A stretch of 12,594 bases of DNA from Nitrospirota bacterium (GCA_021819985.1 JAKAEG010000012.1:1-12594); one strand, 5' to 3'; positions 4,916 to 12,236 are shown, counted from the stretch's first letter. The notes: a model not told the origin generated them from the letters alone. Translations and numbers: made by a program.

Positions 4916-6414
4916 CGCCTGTCCTTCTTGAGCTTTTTCTCAAGTCTTCTGGCCAGCAGGGAAAGGGGATAGCTCATTCCGAAATAAAGGAGCGCGGTGA
5001 TGATACCCAGCTGGAAAAAACGAAGCGTGCTTGCCGCAAGCATGCTGTAGGTCTTTGTAAGCTCCACCATCGCGATGACGGAGACAAGCGAGGAGTCCTT
5101 GAAAAGCGCGATGAAGTCATTCGTTATTCCGGGCAAGGCTATCTTTACCGCCTGCGGCAGGATAATGCGCCTTAGGGCAAGCCCCTTTGTCATACCCAGC
5201 GAAAGGGCGGCCTCCATCTGCCCGTGCGGCACGGCATTTATGCCCGCCCGGTATAGCTCGGCCTCATATGCGGCATAATTCATCCCAAGCCCAAGAAAAG
5301 CCGCAAGCACGGGATTAAGCGAGATGCCGATATTGGGCAGCCCGTAATACAGGATATAAAGCTGTATCAGAAGCGGCGTGCCCCTGTACACTTCTATATA
5401 CGAAGCGGCCAGCCAGTTGAATGGCGCCCCGGCATAAAGCCGCATAAGCGTAAGGATAAGCCCGAGGCCGATTGCCAGCGACATTGAAGATACAGAAATA
5501 AGGACCGTCACTCCCGCGCCCTTTAACAGCATCGGGAAGAAACTTTTTACCGGAGCGCGCTGGCTTTCTTCGAGGGTGGCCGCGTTTTTGTCCGGATTTC
5601 TAAAATAAGCGGCAAGCTTCTCCTGTTTATTATTCCAGAGTCCCCACTTTTCATATATCCTTTTAAGCTCTCCCGTCCTGTAGAGTTTGGCAAGGACCTC
5701 GTCGAGCTTCTTTTTCAACTGCACGTCGTTTTTGCGAATGGCTATGGCGTATAGCCCCTCGCCTACCGGCGGGCCTGCAAATTTCAGTTTCGGGTTGGGC
5801 CGGGCGTAATATGCCGCGATGGGCAGGTCCAGGAGCACGGCATCCAGCCTGCCAAGGGCCAGGTCCTGATAGGGCTCCACCTGCCCGGAGTATATCTTTA
5901 CGTTTACGCCCCTCATGCCCATAAGTATGTCCTGGGCAACGGTGCCGGAAAGTGTCCCGACCGTCCTGCCCTTCAGGTCGTTCACGCTTTTAATCGAGTT
6001 TTCGTCCTTTCGGACCACGAGTTGTTCGGTATAAATGTAATAGGGCTGGCTGAAGAGGACGCGCTCTTTCCTCTTTTCGGTTATCTCGATGCCGTTCATG
6101 GCGAAATCGAAATCGCCCCGCTCAAGCGCGGGGATGAGGCTGTCCCAGGCGTTCTGGGATTCCACGGCCTTTACCCCAAGCTCCCGCGCGATGGACTGGG
6201 CCAGGTCCACCTCGAACCCTACCAGTTCCGATGGGTCCTTCGGATCCGGGAAAGCGTATGGCGCGCCGCCCTCCGCATCCGCCCCCCACAGCAGATGGCC
6301 GCGTTTTTTTATCTTGTCGAGCGTGCCTTCTTTAGGTTTCGAGGGCACGGCCGCATATATGATTATTCCCGTCCCTATTATGAGAAGGAAAAGAATTCCA
6401 AGAAACCGCCTCAT
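4912..6414 (-). CDS. Fused substrate-binding protein and permease of a polar amino acid ABC importer
   Basis: A 500-residue fusion. Residues 4-22 are an uncleaved-looking hydrophobic anchor without a lipobox cysteine. Residues 31-262 are a family 3 solute-binding domain (DKIKKRGHLLWGAD, VGFEVDLAQSIARELG, DFDFAMNGIEITEKR, DLKGRTVGTLSGT). Residues 263-290 are a linker. Residues 291-492 are a HisM/GlnP-type permease domain with about four to five membrane segments and the EAA coupling loop around 381-408 (YEAELYRAGINAV). The binding domain should sit outside the inner membrane, tethered to its own channel. With the overlapping ATPase gene this makes a complete importer. Fusions of this type are known, for example GlnP-like proteins of Gram-positive bacteria. 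The amino acid transported cannot be called. The ribosome site is weak. Confidence 0.93.
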   Translation of the reverse strand: MRRFLGILFLLIIGTGIIIYAAVPSKPKEGTLDKIKKRGHLLWGADAEGGAPYAFPDPKDPSELVGFEVDLAQSIARELGVKAVESQNAWDSLIPALERGDFDFAMNGIEITEKRKERVLFSQPYYIYTEQLVVRKDENSIKSVNDLKGRTVGTLSGTVAQDILMGMRGVNVKIYSGQVEPYQDLALGRLDAVLLDLPIAAYYARPNPKLKFAGPPVGEGLYAIAIRKNDVQLKKKLDEVLAKLYRTGELKRIYEKWGLWNNKQEKLAAYFRNPDKNAATLEESQRAPVKSFFPMLLKGAGVTVLISVSSMSLAIGLGLILTLMRLYAGAPFNWLAASYIEVYRGTPLLIQLYILYYGLPNIGISLNPVLAAFLGLGMNYAAYEAELYRAGINAVPHGQMEAALSLGMTKGLALRRIILPQAVKIALPGITNDFIALFKDSSLVSVIAMVELTKTYSMLAASTLRFFQLGIITALLYFGMSYPLSLLARRLEKKLKKDRR

Positions 6415-6449
6415 GACTGTTTTAAGGTAAACGAATCACTCAAAACGCG

Positions 6450-6806
6450 TCAAGGCAGCAGGGAAAAGGATGAATTCCCGGCCCATACCTCCCAGATAAG
6501 ACATACGCACAGTATGAGGCCGAACCATTCTGTTACAGCGATCAAATCGATGTGGCCGGTCAGAAACCTGGTTACCCGTCCGGCAGCAGGAAGCTGGCGA
6601 TAAAGCCCTTCCTGGACAACCAGTTGCCTGAACGAAAGCCTTTGGCTTTTCACCTCGTTTCCGCCATGACACTGTATGCACTGCTTTCCCGTGGCCCGGG
6701 CATATTCAGGGTTGGCGCTGGAGGGTTGCGGAAAAAAAACAGCACAGACAAGACAGAAAAAAAAACCGGTCAGAAAAACCCTGCCCCTTTTCATGCAAAT
6801 AATCAT
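6450..6806 (-). CDS. Small one-heme c-type cytochrome with C-terminal membrane segment
   Basis: A 118-residue exported protein. An N-terminal signal or anchor (about residues 8-27) is followed by NPEYARATGKQCIQCHGG, carrying one heme-binding CxxCH at residues 43-47. A basic stretch (about 53-80) then leads into a hydrophobic segment at about 85-107 (HIDLIAVTEWFGLILCVCLIW), which should span the inner membrane. The NPEYA-x-TGKxC context with a following membrane helix resembles the N-terminal part of longer heme proteins with CopD-like membrane domains, so this may be a shortened relative. The start may be the first ATG or the one four codons later; both lie in a CATGCAAAT direct repeat and neither has a strong ribosome site. 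It is 35 bases upstream of the importer gene. Confidence 0.65.
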   Translation of the reverse strand: MIICMKRGRVFLTGFFFCLVCAVFFPQPSSANPEYARATGKQCIQCHGGNEVKSQRLSFRQLVVQEGLYRQLPAAGRVTRFLTGHIDLIAVTEWFGLILCVCLIWEVWAGNSSFSLLP

Positions 6807-6881
6807 GCAAATTATTATAACGGAATTTCACCCCGGTTTCATTCCAATACTCTTTGGCTGGATGAGAGGCGGCCGGAATCA

Positions 6882-6914
6882 GGGGGCTTTTTGATTTTTT
6901 TAAAAAAGCCCCCC
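6882..6914. terminator. Hairpin terminator candidate after c7-type cytochrome
   Basis: GGGGGCTTTTT (6882-6892) pairs with AAAAAGCCCCC (6903-6913) around a short AT loop, giving an 11-bp stem just downstream of the cytochrome stop at 6930. On the minus strand no clean U-tract follows the stem beyond the run built into it, so strength is uncertain. Confidence 0.5.
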
Positions 6915-6929
6915 TCGTTTACCGTTGCT

Positions 6930-7268
6930 TCATTTCAGATTTTTGCCGTTATTATGGCATTTCATGCAATTGCCCGCGGGGGCAAAGGCCTTTACTCCAT
7001 TGTGGCAGGAGCCGCAATACTTTCCGTTTCTGATGTCGTTCATGGTAAACCTGTCAGCCCCGAATTTCATCGTGAAGGGCACGGGCTTCAGATTCTTATG
7101 GCAGTCCGGGCAACTAAGGCCTTTGCTCAGATGCATTTCCGGCGCCATGGTTACGTTGCCCATCATGTTCTTAAATACGATCGGCGCATGTCCCATGGGA
7201 ATGGCCAGAGCCGAACCCGCGAAAAAGACGGCGGCAGCAAGCACGAGGATTATTGTAGCCTGTCTCAT
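6930..7268 (-). CDS. Periplasmic triheme c7-type cytochrome
   Basis: A 112-residue exported electron carrier. Residues 1-22 are a signal peptide (RQATIILVLAAAVFFAGSALA). Three heme-attachment motifs follow: CPDCH (53-57), CGSCH (85-89) and CMKCH (101-105). The spacing and the phrase FTMNDIRNGKYCGSCHNGVKAF are typical of the c7-type triheme domain found in metal- and sulfur-respiring bacteria. Besides the three CxxCH histidines there are only two others (His27 and His46), so three bis-histidine hemes are not possible. Where many relatives read FSHxxH this one reads MAPEMH (41-46). The start is the ATG with a strong AAAGGAGGTGACC ribosome site; an upstream in-frame ATG at 7334 lacks one and would bury the signal peptide. 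Confidence 0.9.
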   Translation of the reverse strand: MRQATIILVLAAAVFFAGSALAIPMGHAPIVFKNMMGNVTMAPEMHLSKGLSCPDCHKNLKPVPFTMKFGADRFTMNDIRNGKYCGSCHNGVKAFAPAGNCMKCHNNGKNLK

Positions 7269-7508
7269 TACGGTCACCTCCTTTCCATCTGAATTGACTG
7301 AAAATTTTCTCGCCTCATGCAGGTTGAATTGCATAATTTATGCCACCATGGGATTTTTGTTTTTTCAACGCCACAAAAAAAACGGCTGAAAATTTTTTGT
7401 TATTTATCGGAGCAATCGGGGCAGCTGAATCTCTTCATTTAGGCGGCGCTTTAATACACAGGGAAAAGTCGCGCAGCATATTCATCCCCATTTGAGAAAT
7501 GAATCCCC
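7269..7508. promoter_or_regulatory. Upstream region of c7-type cytochrome, with a palindrome
   Basis: This 240-base gap separates the acyl synthetase stop from the cytochrome start. A perfect palindrome GCATAA-T-TTATGC lies at 7331-7343, about 62 bases before the cytochrome ATG, and could be an operator or part of the promoter. Two A/T homopolymer patches follow. A very short frame reading MKRFSCPDCSDK on the minus strand near 7408-7440 is too small to call. I see no RNA gene. Confidence 0.35.
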
Positions 7509-9029
7509 TTATGAGGAGGTCTCCTGCCGGACCATCTCGGCCGCCTTTCTGAAATCGATCTTGCCTGTCCCGGTCTTTGGAAGATCAGGCAATACGGTAA
7601 ACTGCTTTGGGATGGCGATGTTTGGAAGATGGCCCATCAGATGCCTGATCATTTTCATCTCGTCGACCTTTTCGGTGACGGCAGCCACAATCCTTTGCCC
7701 TTTGATAATGTCCGGGATGGAAACAACACAGCAGAACACTCCTTCAGGAAGCACTTTACCCATTGCTTCCTCAACCTTTACCAGAGACACCATCTCCCCG
7801 CCTATCTTCACGAACCTCTTCAGCCTGCCATCAAACCAGAGATATCCGTCCTCATCCAGATAGCCCATGTCCCCGGTATCGTACCATCCGTCCCGCACAC
7901 ATCCTGAAGTTTCTTCATCGCCGCCAAGGTAGCCCTTCATTACCAGTTCGCCTTTCACCAGTATCCTTCCGGTGGTTCCCGTGGGGCATTCTTCCCCTGT
8001 CTCATGATTTTCCACACGTATGGAGACATTGGGCAGGGCCCGTCCCACACTCCCCGGCTTGTTGTTGGCAGGAGTATTTGCCGAAATAACGGGTGAGGTT
8101 TCGGTTGCCCCGTAACCCTCATAAAGCGTTATATTGTGCTTCTGCGCGAACCCGGCCCGAAGCTCTCCGGGGCATTTGTCCGCCCCGCAGACCGCTATGC
8201 GCACGCTCCTGAAGTCACCCGGATCCGATTTTCGCAGGTACCCCCAGAAAAAACTGGGCGTGCCCATGATGATCGTAGGCTTTTCATCCCGGATTATCTC
8301 GCAAAGTTTTTTATAATCGACCGGGTTTGCGTAAGAAATTATCGTCATGCCGTGATAAAGCGGCGTCCATAAATTCGGATTGAATCCGAAGATATGGAAA
8401 TACGGCAGGCTGGCAAGCATACTGTCTTTTGAGGACAGTTCAAACGCCTCGCTGAACCCGTTTATGTTCGAAATGATGTTTCTGTGGGTAAGCTGCACGG
8501 CCCGGGCGTCTTTCTCGCTGCCGCTGGTAAAAAGTATCGCGGCGTTGTCGTTTTCCTGTCCCCCGTGGACCGCCCTTAATACAACAGGAAGCGGCAACAT
8601 GGCCAGAGCGGCCGCCCTCAATTTCTCAAAAACTGAAAGTCCTTTTATTATGTCCTCTATAAAGACCATCCCTTCGACAAAAGGGCAGTCTATTTTTTCA
8701 ATGAATGGTCTTGAGGTGATCACGGTTTTAAAAAAACATTTTCCCTGGGCGTACCTGACATTATTCGCGGCCCCGGTTGAATAATTGATCATGACAGGCG
8801 TCCGCCCGCTCATCAGGACGCCTATCACCGAAAGGGCGCAGCCTGCCGTGGTGGGCAGCATTATCCCAATGGCTTTTTCCTCATATTTTTCCGAAAAATA
8901 TCTTGAAAGGGCAAGAGAAGAGGAAAGCGCTTTGAAGTAACTTATCGATCTTCCCGAGGTGCAATCGATAAACGCCGTTTTCCCGGAATGTTTTTTTGCT
9001 ATTTTTACAAAATGCTGATGAAGAAGCAT
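7509..9029 (-). CDS. AMP-forming acyl-CoA/acyl-ACP synthetase, Aas-like
   Basis: A 506-residue member of the ANL adenylating superfamily, which activates a fatty acid with ATP and passes it to a thiol carrier. The N-terminal half (GIMLPTTAGCALSVIGVLMSG, PVMINYSTGAANN) resembles the synthetase domain of Aas (acyl-ACP synthetase) more than ordinary acyl-CoA ligases. Other motifs: ATP loop ILFTSGSEKDARAVQLTH (165-182), GYGATETSP (305-313), YDTGDMGYLDEDG (383-395), GRLKRFVKIGGEMVS (401-415) and the C-terminal lysine in KTGTGKID (Lys490). The ATP loop lacks the usual GxPKG. No acyltransferase domain is attached. No strong ribosome site is seen before ATG 9029. It heads the minus-strand block. Confidence 0.88.
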   Translation of the reverse strand: MLLHQHFVKIAKKHSGKTAFIDCTSGRSISYFKALSSSLALSRYFSEKYEEKAIGIMLPTTAGCALSVIGVLMSGRTPVMINYSTGAANNVRYAQGKCFFKTVITSRPFIEKIDCPFVEGMVFIEDIIKGLSVFEKLRAAALAMLPLPVVLRAVHGGQENDNAAILFTSGSEKDARAVQLTHRNIISNINGFSEAFELSSKDSMLASLPYFHIFGFNPNLWTPLYHGMTIISYANPVDYKKLCEIIRDEKPTIIMGTPSFFWGYLRKSDPGDFRSVRIAVCGADKCPGELRAGFAQKHNITLYEGYGATETSPVISANTPANNKPGSVGRALPNVSIRVENHETGEECPTGTTGRILVKGELVMKGYLGGDEETSGCVRDGWYDTGDMGYLDEDGYLWFDGRLKRFVKIGGEMVSLVKVEEAMGKVLPEGVFCCVVSIPDIIKGQRIVAAVTEKVDEMKMIRHLMGHLPNIAIPKQFTVLPDLPKTGTGKIDFRKAAEMVRQETSS

Positions 9030-9282
9030 ATTTTTTTTTGAATACCCGGCTCAGATATTACCATTTCCGAAGGTATTTTTTATAGGCCGGACTTGATATT
9101 TCCCCACCGGGGCTAAAAGCCGGGGCTAAAAATATATATTTGGCCCATATATGAGATTGACACGGCCTTTCATATCTGTTGCAATTTAAGGAGAAGGCGC
9201 AAAAAACAAAAAAATAAAAAATTCGAGCAGCCGGAGGAACGCAGGCATAATACCCGGAGAGGGAGGCCTGCCCAGTAAAAAG
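9030..9282. promoter_or_regulatory. Divergent gap between acyl synthetase and msrA
   Basis: This 253-base gap has no gene. It carries two tandem copies of CCGGGGCTAAAA at 9107-9118 and 9120-9131 (period 13), with an embedded small hairpin GGCT-AAA-AGCC at 9111-9121. A TTGACA at 9157-9162 faces msrA, with only a poor -10 candidate (TTGCAA, 9179-9184) 16 bases on. GGGAGG at 9261-9266 is the nearest ribosome-like site to msrA but is 16 bases from its ATG. Confidence 0.35.
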
Positions 9283-9876
9283 ATGTCATCAGCCAATGAT
9301 AGAACAGGTTTTTTCACGCGTGAAGACCGGCAGCTGCGGAAGGCGGCCTTTGCCGGAGGGTGTTTCTGGTGCATGGAGCACCCGTTCGACCAGATACCCG
9401 GAGTGGTGTCCGTTACTCCCGGTTACACAGGGGGACACAAGAAAGACCCTACCTATGATGAGGTCTCTTCGGGTGAGACCGGCCACGCCGAAGCGGTCCT
9501 GGTGATCTATGACCCAAACCAGGTGAGTTATGAAAAACTGCTGGATGTTTACTGGCGCAACATAGACCCGGCCACCAGAAACAGGCAGTTCTGCGATATC
9601 GGGCATCAATACCGGACCGCCATCTTTTATTTTGATGAGCAGCAGCGCCGCCTGGCAGAGGATTCCAGGGAACAACTGGAGAAGACCGGGGAATTCAAAG
9701 GCCCGATAGTCACTGAAATTGTCCCGGCTGGCGATTTTTACCCTGCAGAGGATTATCACCAACAGTATTACAGAAAAAACCCCACGCTTTATGAATCCTA
9801 TCGCGCCCAGTGCGGCCGCGACCAGCGGTTAGAAGAGCTGTGGGGCAAAAAAGGCGAAAAAACATCTAAGAAATAA
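9283..9876 (+). CDS. msrA: Peptide-methionine (S)-S-oxide reductase MsrA
   Basis: A 197-residue cytoplasmic repair enzyme for the S form of methionine sulfoxide, complementary to MsrB. The signature AGGCFWCMEHPFDQ places the catalytic Cys27 in GCFWC. Further family blocks are GYTGGHKKDPTYDEVSSG (47-64), GHAEAV (67-72), RQFCDIGHQYRTAIF (101-115) and AEDYHQQYY (155-163). Cys177 (AQCGRD) near the C-terminus is placed like a resolving cysteine, so unlike the single-cysteine MsrB here this one can form an internal disulfide for thioredoxin. No signal peptide is present. The ATG 9283 is the first good start before the conserved region, but its ribosome site is poorly spaced. The next gene starts 16 bases after the stop. 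Confidence 0.96.
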   Translation: MSSANDRTGFFTREDRQLRKAAFAGGCFWCMEHPFDQIPGVVSVTPGYTGGHKKDPTYDEVSSGETGHAEAVLVIYDPNQVSYEKLLDVYWRNIDPATRNRQFCDIGHQYRTAIFYFDEQQRRLAEDSREQLEKTGEFKGPIVTEIVPAGDFYPAEDYHQQYYRKNPTLYESYRAQCGRDQRLEELWGKKGEKTSKK

Positions 9877-9892
9877 AAAGGAAACAAAATCA

Positions 9893-10411
9893 ATGAAACA
9901 GATGAAGACGTGGAAAAAAGAAAAAAAATTAAAAAGATTGCCGGTTTTGACCGTATGCCTGCTGATAACAGCCCTTTTTGCGTCTCCCCTGCCAAATGTA
10001 TATGCGTCAGACCAGGGGGGAAAAATTTTCACGAAACATTTCCAAAAGAGCCTTTTTGATATTACCGGTCATGCCCTGTACAGCGTCGAGGTGCTGCCAA
10101 ACAATAAAGAGTATGACATCGGGCAGAACACTATCGGCGTAATCGTCCATAACGATAAGGACGAGGATGTGAAAGGCGCGGAATTGTCCATAACCTACAA
10201 GAATGTGGATTCCGGGAAAACTATCTCGCCCGCAAAGATAGAGGACAAACATAACGGGCTCTATATAGTGAGCGGGCTTGACAACCTTTTCCAGCCTGGC
10301 CGCTGGGACCTGGGCGTCACTGTAAATAAAGACGGCGTAAAGGACAGCGTGGAATTCAATCTCCCGGAAGCGTTTCAAAAACTTTACCCGAAGGGGAGAT
10401 ACTCGCCGTAA
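9893..10411 (+). CDS. Exported YtkA/FixH-like beta-sandwich protein
   Basis: A 172-residue exported protein. A lysine-rich N-terminus and hydrophobic core (RLPVLTVCLLITALF, 15-29) form a signal peptide, with likely cleavage after VYA at residue 38. The mature part (about 55-157) resembles the YtkA-like domain: HALYSVEVLPN, then VIVHND and GAELSITY strands, and a closing GRWDLGVTVNKDG strand followed by DSVEFNLP. Such domains are periplasmic or surface beta-sandwiches sometimes linked to copper or cytochrome oxidase assembly, but the role is not known here. No cysteine or methionine-rich metal site is seen in the mature part. The start has AAGGAAA seven bases before it, 16 bases after msrA, so co-transcription is likely. 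A second ATG three codons later is an alternative. Confidence 0.75.
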   Translation: MKQMKTWKKEKKLKRLPVLTVCLLITALFASPLPNVYASDQGGKIFTKHFQKSLFDITGHALYSVEVLPNNKEYDIGQNTIGVIVHNDKDEDVKGAELSITYKNVDSGKTISPAKIEDKHNGLYIVSGLDNLFQPGRWDLGVTVNKDGVKDSVEFNLPEAFQKLYPKGRYSP

Positions 10412-10439
10412 AACATAAAAAAATAAAAAAATGCACAAG

Positions 10440-10452
10440 GTGAGTCGCTCAC
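10440..10452. promoter_or_regulatory. Short palindrome before aldo/keto reductase
   Basis: GTGAG-TCG-CTCAC is a 5+5 inverted repeat six bases upstream of the AAGGAGG ribosome site at 10458-10464. It could be an operator or a weak hairpin affecting translation. This is a visual observation only. Confidence 0.3.
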
Positions 10453-10471
10453 TTTACAAGGAGGCCATTGC

Positions 10472-11473
10472 ATGGAATACGCATCGATTGGCGGCGCCAT
10501 TATAAAAGCTTCACGCGTTTGCATGGGGACCTGGGCCATCGGAGGATGGCTCTGGGGAGGCTCGGACGAAAGTGATTCCGTGGCGGCCATCCAGACCGCC
10601 CTCCAAAAGGGCCTTAATTTCATAGACACTGCCCCCGCATACGGTTTCGGGCTTTCGGAGGTGATCGTGGGCAAGGCCGTCTCCGGCATTGACCGCACGA
10701 AGGTCTTCATATCCACCAAAGCCGGTATCGAATGGAGGGAAGGCCGTATCTTCCGCAATGCATCCAGGGAAAGGATATTGACGGAGATAGACGACTCCCT
10801 GCGGAGATTGAAGACCGGTTATATCGATCTTTATCACGTGCACTGGCCCGACCCGCTTGTGCCGGTAGAGGAAACGGCACAGGTGATGAACGAGCTTTTA
10901 AAGCAGGGAAAAATAAGGGCCATCGGGGTCAGCAACTTCAGCATGGAACAGATGGAGGAGTTCCGGAAAGTGGCGCCCATACATGCCTGCCAGTCCCCCT
11001 ATAATTTGTTCGAACGGGAAATTGAAAGCGATATCCTTCCTTATTGCAAAGAGCACGGCATAGTGGTGCTCGCGTATGGGGCTTTATGCCGGGGGCTCCT
11101 TTCGGGCAGGATGAGACCCGATGCCGTCTTTGTCGGCGACGACCTCCGAAATAAGGACCCAAAATTCCGGCAGCCCCTTTTCGGCAATTACCTTAAGGCC
11201 GTTGACGAGCTTGCCTCTCTCGCCAGGGCCCGGTATCAAAAAAGCGTGCTGCAAATGGCCGTCCGCTGGGTGCTTGACCAGGGGGCGGAGTTCGCTCTAT
11301 GGGGGGTCCGCAACCCCGGCCAGCTTGAGCCCCTCGACGGGATAATGGGCTGGAGCCTGGACGAAAACGCAATGAGGGAAATAGACGGGATACTTAAAAG
11401 GAATATTCCCAAGCCCGTGGGCCCGGAGTTCATGGCCCCGCCGTCAAGGGAGTTGGCCACAAAGGCCTTTTAA
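10472..11473 (+). CDS. Aldo/keto reductase
   Basis: A 333-residue NADPH-dependent oxidoreductase of the aldo/keto reductase superfamily, a cytoplasmic TIM-barrel enzyme reducing aldehydes or ketones. The catalytic four are all visible: Asp52 and Tyr57 in FIDTAPAYGFG, Lys83 in ISTKAG and His124 in YHVHWPDP. Further family marks are the IRAIGVSNFSMEQM strand and the cofactor-side region QMAVRWVLDQG with AEFALWGVRNPGQLE. The overall pattern resembles the IolS/general stress protein 69 group rather than the sugar reductases. The start is set by AAGGAGG seven bases upstream. It is 60 bases after the YtkA-like gene and could belong to the same message. Substrate is unknown. Confidence 0.94.
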   Translation: MEYASIGGAIIKASRVCMGTWAIGGWLWGGSDESDSVAAIQTALQKGLNFIDTAPAYGFGLSEVIVGKAVSGIDRTKVFISTKAGIEWREGRIFRNASRERILTEIDDSLRRLKTGYIDLYHVHWPDPLVPVEETAQVMNELLKQGKIRAIGVSNFSMEQMEEFRKVAPIHACQSPYNLFEREIESDILPYCKEHGIVVLAYGALCRGLLSGRMRPDAVFVGDDLRNKDPKFRQPLFGNYLKAVDELASLARARYQKSVLQMAVRWVLDQGAEFALWGVRNPGQLEPLDGIMGWSLDENAMREIDGILKRNIPKPVGPEFMAPPSRELATKAF

Positions 11474-11509
11474 ATTAATTTAATTAATTTCTGTTGCGGG
11501 AAGAGAAGC

Positions 11510-11531
11510 GGGGCGGAGCAGGCCACGCCCC
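11510..11531. terminator. GC-rich hairpin after aldo/keto reductase
   Basis: GGGGCG (11510-11515) pairs with CGCCCC (11526-11531) around a 10-base loop, 37 bases after the aldo/keto reductase stop. No U-run follows, so this is either a weak terminator or a repeat hairpin. An AT-only stretch (11472-11490) precedes it. Confidence 0.35.
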
Positions 11532-11977
11532 TACAGTCTTCCGGACAGCGGGCGGCTGTTTCGCGCGCAGCTCACCGGCGTTTACGATGACATCTTTTGG
11601 GCACGCGGTCTTACCGGGGCCCTCTTTCAAACCGTTCGGACGGCCATTTGGAATACGTGCTGAGCTTTTCGAATTTCACCCTCCCCTTTGCCAAAAGCGA
11701 ACTCGTGGACGGCAAGTCCTTCACGCCGGAGGAACTGCGCTGGGGATACGTGCGCGCCGAGTTCGGCATCGGGTACCGCAGGCAGGTGTCTCCCGGCAAT
11801 CAGGACAATATGTTTGCCGCCGATCTCCTGGTTGAGCCGGGGTTCCTTTATTTCCACAAGAGTTCGGATGCAGCCGCAAACTTCATCGCTCCGCACAACA
11901 CGCCTGAGCTTCGCTTTCATCTGCAAACCCGCTATGACGCCCTCGTGCGAAAAACCCGGATTTCATTAAAGACATAG
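11532..11977 (+). pseudogene. Frameshifted fragment of an outer-membrane-like protein gene
   Basis: A broken gene read in two frames. Frame one (from 11532) gives YSLPDSGRLFRAQLTGVYDD then IFWARGLTGALFQ and runs to a TGA at 11661. The second frame takes over at about 11625-11645 and gives DGHLEYVLSFSNFTLPFAKS, then LVDGKSFTPEELRWGYVRAE and FGIGYRRQVSPGNQDNMFAA, ending in ELRFHLQTRYDALVRK. The two stretches read as one protein with an indel of one or two bases. Alternating polar/aromatic strands and the FLYFHK and LRFHLQTRYDAL segments suggest an outer-membrane beta-barrel, but I cannot name the family. There is no start codon or ribosome site, and the 3' end is cut near a dispersed repeat. 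It is probably the middle of a lost larger gene. Confidence 0.65.
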
Positions 11978-12064
11978 GTATTAATCGTGCATCCAATTTG
12001 ACTTGTTTTTAAATGGCCAGTCTTTATCAAGATAAAATCGGGCGCCTGCGCGGGAATGACGTCT
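11978..12064. repeat. Dispersed hairpin repeat copy, left end degenerate
   Basis: The right end is CGGGAATGACG (12051-12061) followed by TC, as at 1774-1784. The core TGGCCAGTCTTTATCA and GATAAAATCGGGCGC match the copy at 1658-1784. The left part (ttaatcgtgcatcca) is an eroded form of the ttaatcgggcatcca half seen at 2431 and 4004. It marks the broken 3' end of the outer-membrane-like fragment. Confidence 0.6.
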
Positions 12065-12155
12065 AAACGTACATGCATTCTATAAAACACTTTTTCAGCA
12101 TCCTGCTAAAACTTTCTTTTAAAAACGCACACATTTTCCCCGGTCTTTTAAATAC

Positions 12156-12183
12156 TTGAAAAAAATTCCCGCCCTGCTAAGCT
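12156..12183 (+). promoter_or_regulatory. Possible sigma-70-like promoter for osmC
   Basis: TTGAAA (12156-12161) and TAAGCT (12178-12183) are separated by 16 bases, in an AT-rich stretch about 55 bases before the osmC start. The -10 match is weak. The rest of 12065-12236 shows no gene. Confidence 0.3.
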
Positions 12184-12236
12184 TTAGCTTGATAAATTTA
12201 AATTCGGGCAAACCAAAAAATTCAGGAGGTATCAAT

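Noticed and set aside
6436..6681. Minus-strand frame overlapping the one-heme gene, considered as a frameshifted continuation
   Set aside because: It lacks a membrane segment or heme motif; the 6450-6806 frame reads smoothly through its own membrane helix.
7408..7440. Mini-frame MKRFSCPDCSDK with a CPDC motif on the minus strand
   Set aside because: Only 12 codons with no clear ribosome site; could be chance or a tiny remnant.
9107..9131. Tandem repeat considered as a CRISPR fragment
   Set aside because: Two units only, with a one-base gap rather than spacers of 25-40 bases.
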